Assembly (NCBI GenBank): GCA_019115385.1
Contig: DXDR01000083.1
Location: forward strand, 23,311 to 87,310
Origin: Candidatus Mediterraneibacter avicola
GTDB taxonomy: Bacteria; Bacillota; Clostridia; Lachnospirales; Lachnospiraceae
Reading direction: 5' to 3'
Length of the DNA stretch: 64,000 nucleotides
Positions 59,951 to 64,000 of this stretch are shown piece after piece. Every line of letters begins with the position of its first letter. Within the stretch, counting starts at the first letter, position 1. Under the pieces are notes generated by a model. The model was not told the DNA's origin and ran no database searches. It saw only the letters and a program-made list of their open reading frames with translations. Both the position numbers and the translations under genes were made by a program.

Positions 59951-60653
59951 GAAAAAACCGCTTTACGTGCAGCTGGCGGACAGACTGAGAAACCGGATCA
60001 TGAATGAAGAATATAAATACGGCCAGGTCTTTCCGCCGGAGAGAGAACTGGAGCGGATATACGGGATTGACCGGAAAACAGTGCGGAAATCCCTGAATAT
60101 CCTGGAAAAGGAAGGTCTGCTCTTTCGTATTCAGGGAAAAGGGACATATGTAAACCGGCCGGATATCAGCTACTCTCTGCAGAAAGTCAGCGGATTTTCC
60201 AGGCTGCTCCGGCAGCAGGGAGTACGGATCACGAACCGGGTGCTCATTAAGACCGGACAGGCGGCGGGCTACCGGATAGCAAAAGTTATGGGAATCCACA
60301 AGTCAGATCCGGTGTGGAAGCTGGTTCGTCTGCGTCTGGCTGACGAAGAGCCGATATCACTTGAGTTTACATATATCCGGCAGGAACTGATCCCGGATTT
60401 CGAGTGTATTGATTTTGAAGTCTATTCCCTTTACGACGCGTGGAGCAAAAGCCATCATGTGCCTACATATATTGACGAGACCATCGACGCGGTGGAAGTG
60501 TCGGGCATGGAGGCACGCTGTCTCGGAAAAGAAGACGGCAGCCGGGTGTTCCTCGTGACAGACGTGACAAGGGACCAGGACGGTCTTGTGATCGAGTACA
60601 ACAGAGCCTACACAAACAGCGACCGGATCAGGCTGTCCACACAACTGTCATAG
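59937..60653 (+). CDS. GntR-family (UTRA) transcriptional regulator
   Basis: YKYGQVFPPERELERIYGIDRKTVRKSLNILEKEGLLFRIQGKGTYV; ATG at 59937. Confidence 0.93.
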   Translation: MGSSEKKPLYVQLADRLRNRIMNEEYKYGQVFPPERELERIYGIDRKTVRKSLNILEKEGLLFRIQGKGTYVNRPDISYSLQKVSGFSRLLRQQGVRITNRVLIKTGQAAGYRIAKVMGIHKSDPVWKLVRLRLADEEPISLEFTYIRQELIPDFECIDFEVYSLYDAWSKSHHVPTYIDETIDAVEVSGMEARCLGKEDGSRVFLVTDVTRDQDGLVIEYNRAYTNSDRIRLSTQLS

Positions 60654-60676
60654 TTCTAAGTTCTTGTAAAAACTGG

Positions 60677-60705
60677 TTGTGAAAAGGGAGAAAATGTGTT
60701 ATATT
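60677..60705 (+). promoter_or_regulatory. Putative promoter upstream of tRNA-like sequence
   Basis: TTGTGA - 17 nt - TATATT. Confidence 0.5.
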
Positions 60706-60753
60706 AATAACCGTGCCCGGGAAATGGGTACGGCTGTTTATAGCTTTTTAAAT

Positions 60754-60824
60754 GTCGCTATAGCTCAGCTGGATAGAACGACCGCCTCCTAAGGAGACGT
60801 CGGAACATCCGCCTGAGTCATGGG
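60754..60824 (+). pseudogene. Degenerate tRNA-Arg-like sequence
   Basis: 33-nt block TAGCTCAGCTGGATAGAACGACCGCCTCCTAAG is 32/33 identical to the intact tRNA-Arg downstream, but the 3' half, anticodon-stem complement and T arm are not recognisable. Confidence 0.7.
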
Positions 60825-60855
60825 TGAAAAAAGTCAACAGTTCAACAAAATAGTT

Positions 60856-60881
60856 AAAAACAGCGATAAAAAGCTGTTTTT
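60856..60881 (+). terminator. Terminator-like hairpin between tRNA-like sequence and tRNA-Arg
   Basis: AAAAACAGC-gataaaaa-GCTGTTTTT. Confidence 0.6.
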
Positions 60882-60887
60882 ATATAA

Positions 60888-60961
60888 GTTTCCGTAGCTC
60901 AGCTGGATAGAGCGACCGCCTCCTAAGCGGTAGGTCGGGTGTTCGAATCACCTCGGGAACG
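60888..60961 (+). tRNA. tRNA-Arg (anticodon CCT)
   Basis: Complete cloverleaf: acceptor GTTTCCG/CGGGAAC, D stem GCTC/GAGC, anticodon stem ACCGC-CTCCTAA-GCGGT, T arm GGGTG-TTCGAAT-CACCT; CCA not encoded. Confidence 0.96.
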
Positions 60962-60968
60962 TAACCGA

Positions 60969-61012
60969 GAAGCCGAAAATTCCTTGAAAAATCAAGAGTT
61001 TCGGCTTCTTTC
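60969..61012 (+). terminator. Terminator after tRNA-Arg
   Basis: GAAGCCGAAA..CTTGA-aaaa-TCAAG..TTTCGGCTTC then TT. Confidence 0.75.
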
Positions 61013-61210
61013 ATTTCCTGAAAAAATCCGAACACAGAACCTAACGGCGATTAGCAGCTAACAATTTGCTAATCAGAGCAAAATTTCTTCAAAAAATCCT
61101 GCTAATCAAAAAGTTGTACGTCGCTATTTCAATGAAAATAAATCAAAGTAAAAATTGTTATGAATACATGGAGCAATTACGCTTTTATGATCATACTCTC
61201 TCATGCAAGT

Positions 61211-61243
61211 AAAAAAGGGAACTTCCCGTGATGGGGAGTTCCC
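61211..61243 (-). terminator. Terminator of the DUF3990/DUF3791 operon (minus strand)
   Basis: GGGAACTtCCC-gtgat-GGGgAGTTCCC; A run at 61211-61216 is a T run on the minus strand. Confidence 0.8.
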
Positions 61244-61265
61244 GACTTAAATATGCTGTACAATT

Positions 61266-61514
61266 TCAGATTGCCTGTAATTCTTTCTGTTCCTGCTCTT
61301 CATAGAACCGATCTGCGATATATCCTGCTGACTCCGCCCAAAGCGTATTTTCAGTATTCTGCAGAGCCTGATACGTCTTAGAATGGTAGAAGGCTCCAGC
61401 GGCATCTTGGAAAGAAAGATGGTCCCTTTCCTTGATAATATCAATCACATCCCGGATCTGGATACACAGGTTCATCGTTATATCTTTGTTGTTAAAAAAA
61501 TATTTTCCTTCCAT
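61266..61514 (-). CDS. DUF3791-like small protein
   Basis: MNLCIQIRDVIDIIKERDHLSFQDAAGAFYHSKTYQALQNTENTLWAESAGYIADRFYEE; RBS inside the end of the upstream gene. Confidence 0.65.
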   Translation of the reverse strand: MEGKYFFNNKDITMNLCIQIRDVIDIIKERDHLSFQDAAGAFYHSKTYQALQNTENTLWAESAGYIADRFYEEQEQKELQAI

Positions 61515-61517
61515 GGC

Positions 61518-62225
61518 TTACGAAACCTCCTTTCGGGATTCCAATGTCAGGTGCTCCAGGGCAAGCGGTGTATGGAAAGACACTTGGTTGTTGACTTTAT
61601 TATAGCGAAGCCTTTCTACAGCTTCCTCAGCTTTTAAAATACCTGACAGGTATAACTGTACTGTCTCCATTGTATTGTCATCTGCAACAGGTCCAACTAC
61701 CACATCGTATGCGTGCTGGATGCCGCCTTTGGTGCGGTTCTCTTTGATAAATTCCAACCATTCCTGATCCAGAGCAGCAAAGTGCTTGATCTTCAGATCA
61801 TCTGTCTGTCGAAATAGATAACGGTAAACATATCTGCCGCCCTGACGGGAGCGCAGATAAAGCCGTCTGGCCCATTCTTCCGCCTGAGTTTCTAAGACCG
61901 TACAGTAAAATCCCCGGCCAAAGTCACGGCGGTTATGGGATTTTCCCAGGTCAATCTTATCAAATGCGATGTTGGAACCGTGGTAAAGCACAAGTTCCGG
62001 CGCATCTTCAGCAATAATTTCCTCTACGTAATTTAGTGTCTCTTCTAAGTCGAGCTGATGAAGATATTCATGCTGTATCAGGATTTTTTCAAACACCTGA
62101 TGCTTATAAAATAGTTTGACGGCTTCTGCAGTGGACAGATTGTGCTGTCTGGCATATTGCTCCAGAGCCTGAATGGATAGTATTTCCACATCCGATTGAA
62201 TACTCATACTCATCATTGCCTCCAT
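61518..62225 (-). CDS. DUF3990 domain protein (ADP-ribosyltransferase-like) with N-terminal DUF3791-like segment
   Basis: LVLYHGSNIAFDKIDLGKSHNRRDFGRGFYCTVLETQAEEWARR; N-terminal ILSIQALEQYARQHNLSTAEAVKLFYKHQVFEKILIQHEYLHQLDLEETLNYVEEII. Confidence 0.72.
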   Translation of the reverse strand: MEAMMSMSIQSDVEILSIQALEQYARQHNLSTAEAVKLFYKHQVFEKILIQHEYLHQLDLEETLNYVEEIIAEDAPELVLYHGSNIAFDKIDLGKSHNRRDFGRGFYCTVLETQAEEWARRLYLRSRQGGRYVYRYLFRQTDDLKIKHFAALDQEWLEFIKENRTKGGIQHAYDVVVGPVADDNTMETVQLYLSGILKAEEAVERLRYNKVNNQVSFHTPLALEHLTLESRKEVS

Positions 62226-62284
62226 TTGCCCCTATTATACCAGAAATGAATTTGTATTCCAACGGAATTATCAGCGGAATGGTT

Positions 62285-62515
62285 GCATCATTCCCGGATC
62301 CGTAATGACAGGAATTGGCTGGATCTTTCCCCAAATCCTTTATTTTTTGTAGCATTATCTGGATCGACCACCCTGATGTCATCGGCGTCTATTGCGTACC
62401 TTGAGTCCCCTTTGGAATTTTTGTGTAGGGATCATCCTGCGGATGGGCTCCACACAGGTTCCAGGTGGAAAGGTATTTCTGAGCCTTGCAAGGTTTTCTG
62501 GCTTACTCCCATTTA
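62285..62515 (-). pseudogene. Frameshifted DUF4314-like gene remnant
   Basis: Minus-strand pieces in different frames: SKPENLARLRNTFPPGTCVEPIRR / DDPYTKIPKGTQGT / AIDADDIRVVDPDNAT. Confidence 0.55.
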
Positions 62516-62554
62516 TTTGTCTTTTTTCTTTCGTGCAAAGTCCCTGTGCTGGCA

Positions 62555-63250
62555 TCAGCCACAGAGAGAGGTTGGCTGTTCTGCTTGTTCCAAAGAAGTC
62601 TCTGGATGGAAGTTTTTGCCGTCCTCATAGCCTTGCCTGGAAAAGCTGCGGAAGTTCCCAGGATTCAGATTTGCATAAACCCCGCCATTACGCAGGGAAG
62701 CTGCCGCCTTTTCTACTTCCCGGGGGACAGTAAGGACAAGCCCCCAGCCTTCTTCGTGTTGCCTGTCCTGATTCTGAAAGGCTTCATAAAGACCGGCGGC
62801 AAAACCTGCACCATAGGCATTGCAGAGTTCCCGTATCTGCGTTCCGCTATACATTTTTTGGTACTTCCGACGAAGTTCCTGGCAGTGTGTCAGGATATAA
62901 TCATAAGCGTACAGAAAGATGCGGGAACACACCTCATAATCATCTTCCAGGCCAATAAATCCGATAGTTGCCGTTTTTGTACGCTTTATCCGACTGTAAT
63001 ATGCCTTACAGCAATAATGCGGGGCAATCACAGCAGAAAGCTCCACCGCCCATTTGTTTGTCATTTTTGTGCAGGTGGCTCTGACTGTTTTCCGGATAAC
63101 TTTCTGCTCCTTTGCATCCAGTACATCCTCCGGACGCAGCTTATGCGTTGCCATGAGTTCACGGGCTTTTAAAAGAGCCGCTTTTGCTTCATGCTCGTTC
63201 GGACTTTCTGATAATGCCAGTAGTTTTGCAATTCGATCTCTGATATTCAT
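62555..63250 (-). CDS. DUF2786 domain-containing protein
   Basis: MNIRDRIAKLLALSESPNEHEAKAALLKARELMATHKL (DUF2786 signature) and a C-terminal accessory domain. Confidence 0.82.
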   Translation of the reverse strand: MNIRDRIAKLLALSESPNEHEAKAALLKARELMATHKLRPEDVLDAKEQKVIRKTVRATCTKMTNKWAVELSAVIAPHYCCKAYYSRIKRTKTATIGFIGLEDDYEVCSRIFLYAYDYILTHCQELRRKYQKMYSGTQIRELCNAYGAGFAAGLYEAFQNQDRQHEEGWGLVLTVPREVEKAAASLRNGGVYANLNPGNFRSFSRQGYEDGKNFHPETSLEQAEQPTSLCG

Positions 63251-63340
63251 AAATAATCTCCTTATTTCTCCATGGGAGACGGAGCTGCCGGGCAGCCCCT
63301 GTCCCCAAAATCATTATTCAGCGAAAACCGTAAGTGGTAT

Positions 63341-64000
63341 TTAAGAGATTTTAGCCAGAAACTCTGCTTCTGACAGAATGGTTATGCCTAAAGACTTGGC
63401 TTTCGCCAGTTTGCTTCCGGCTTTTTCACCGCAGATGAGATAATCTGTTTTGCCTGTCACAGAGCTGCCCGGTTTGGCACCAATCTCCAGGATCTTATCA
63501 TTGATCTCAGAGCGGGTAAAATTCTCCAGTTTTCCGGTTGCTACGATTGTTTTTCCTGCAAATACATTATCTTTTGTCATAATGGTCTCTTCCTTTCTCT
63601 CTTCAAATGTAAATTCTTTCTGTAACGTGTCCCAAAGTGCCAGGTTTTCCTCATCCGCAAACCAGTCGTGAATATTTCGGTTCAGCGTGGCGCCGAAGTC
63701 CTCTAACTGCGAAAAATCATAGTCATCGATGGCAGCCGCCCGGAAGTCATCCAGATTGCCGGAGAATATGGTGTCCAATACCCGGCTTTTGGTACGGCCT
63801 ACCATGGGAATATCCATGCTGATCAGATAGCGGACAAAGGTAGTATTTCGGCTGGCCTGGATTGCATTCCAGAGCCGGTCAAAGGATTTTTCCCCGAACC
63901 CATCCAGCCGGATAATCTCATCCCGGTGCTGATCCAGATGGTAGATGTCATGGAAGGTCCGGAGGTATCCCAGGTTCAGGAATTTCTCCAGAGTGGCCTC
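63341..64000 (-). CDS. NAD-dependent DNA ligase (LigA)-like, C-terminal HhH + BRCT part; 5' end beyond window
   Basis: Frame is open to 64000: EATLEKFLNLGYLRTFHDIYHLDQHRDEIIRLDGFGEKSFDRLWNAIQASRNTTFVRYLISMDIPMVGRTKSR..., then BRCT FAGKTIVATGKLENFTRSEINDKILEIGAKPGSSVTGKTDYLICGEKAGSKLAKAKSLGI. Confidence 0.88.
   Translation of the reverse strand, partial: EATLEKFLNLGYLRTFHDIYHLDQHRDEIIRLDGFGEKSFDRLWNAIQASRNTTFVRYLISMDIPMVGRTKSRVLDTIFSGNLDDFRAAAIDDYDFSQLEDFGATLNRNIHDWFADEENLALWDTLQKEFTFEERKEETIMTKDNVFAGKTIVATGKLENFTRSEINDKILEIGAKPGSSVTGKTDYLICGEKAGSKLAKAKSLGITILSEAEFLAKIS

Noticed and set aside
62283-63172. Plus-strand ORFs of 113-228 aa (62283, 62392, 62486)
   Set aside because: Antisense to the DUF2786 gene and DUF4314 remnant; sequence looks like reverse-frame translation.

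Overview
The window is a chromosomal segment around the replication origin of a low/mid-GC Firmicute, probably Lachnospiraceae-like (inferred from gene content; no search was run). It falls into five parts. (1) ~0.2-10.5 kb: a soluble histidine kinase, a rhomboid protease and a minus-strand Tad/Flp1-type pilus locus, followed by a BofA-like gene. (2) ~10.8-32.5 kb: the origin-proximal core. gyrA, gyrB, recF, yaaA, dnaN and dnaA lie on the minus strand. An oriC with DnaA boxes follows, then rpmH, rnpA, yidD, yidC, jag, mnmE, mnmG and rsmG on the plus strand. Next come two perfect parS palindromes, parA, parB, DUF4446 and serS. (3) 33.5-33.7 kb: a multibranched palindromic intergenic element. 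(4) ~33.8-60.65 kb: a dense carbohydrate/Amadori-like catabolic island. It has two NhaC-family transporters, two FGGY and four PfkB kinases, FrlB/FrlC/FrlD-like enzymes, a divergent NagB-like protein, BtpA/SgcQ, a DHDPS-type aldolase, amidohydrolases, YjbQ, a LyxK/UlaE/class II aldolase pentulose module and four GntR/UTRA regulators. One epimerase paralog has lost most of its metal ligands. (5) ~60.7-64.0 kb: a degenerate tRNA-Arg-like sequence and an intact tRNA-Arg(CCT), then probable mobile-element cargo: a DUF3791/DUF3990 gene pair, a frameshifted DUF4314 remnant, a DUF2786 protein and a LigA-like ligase running off the window edge. All family names come from reading the protein sequences and motifs.
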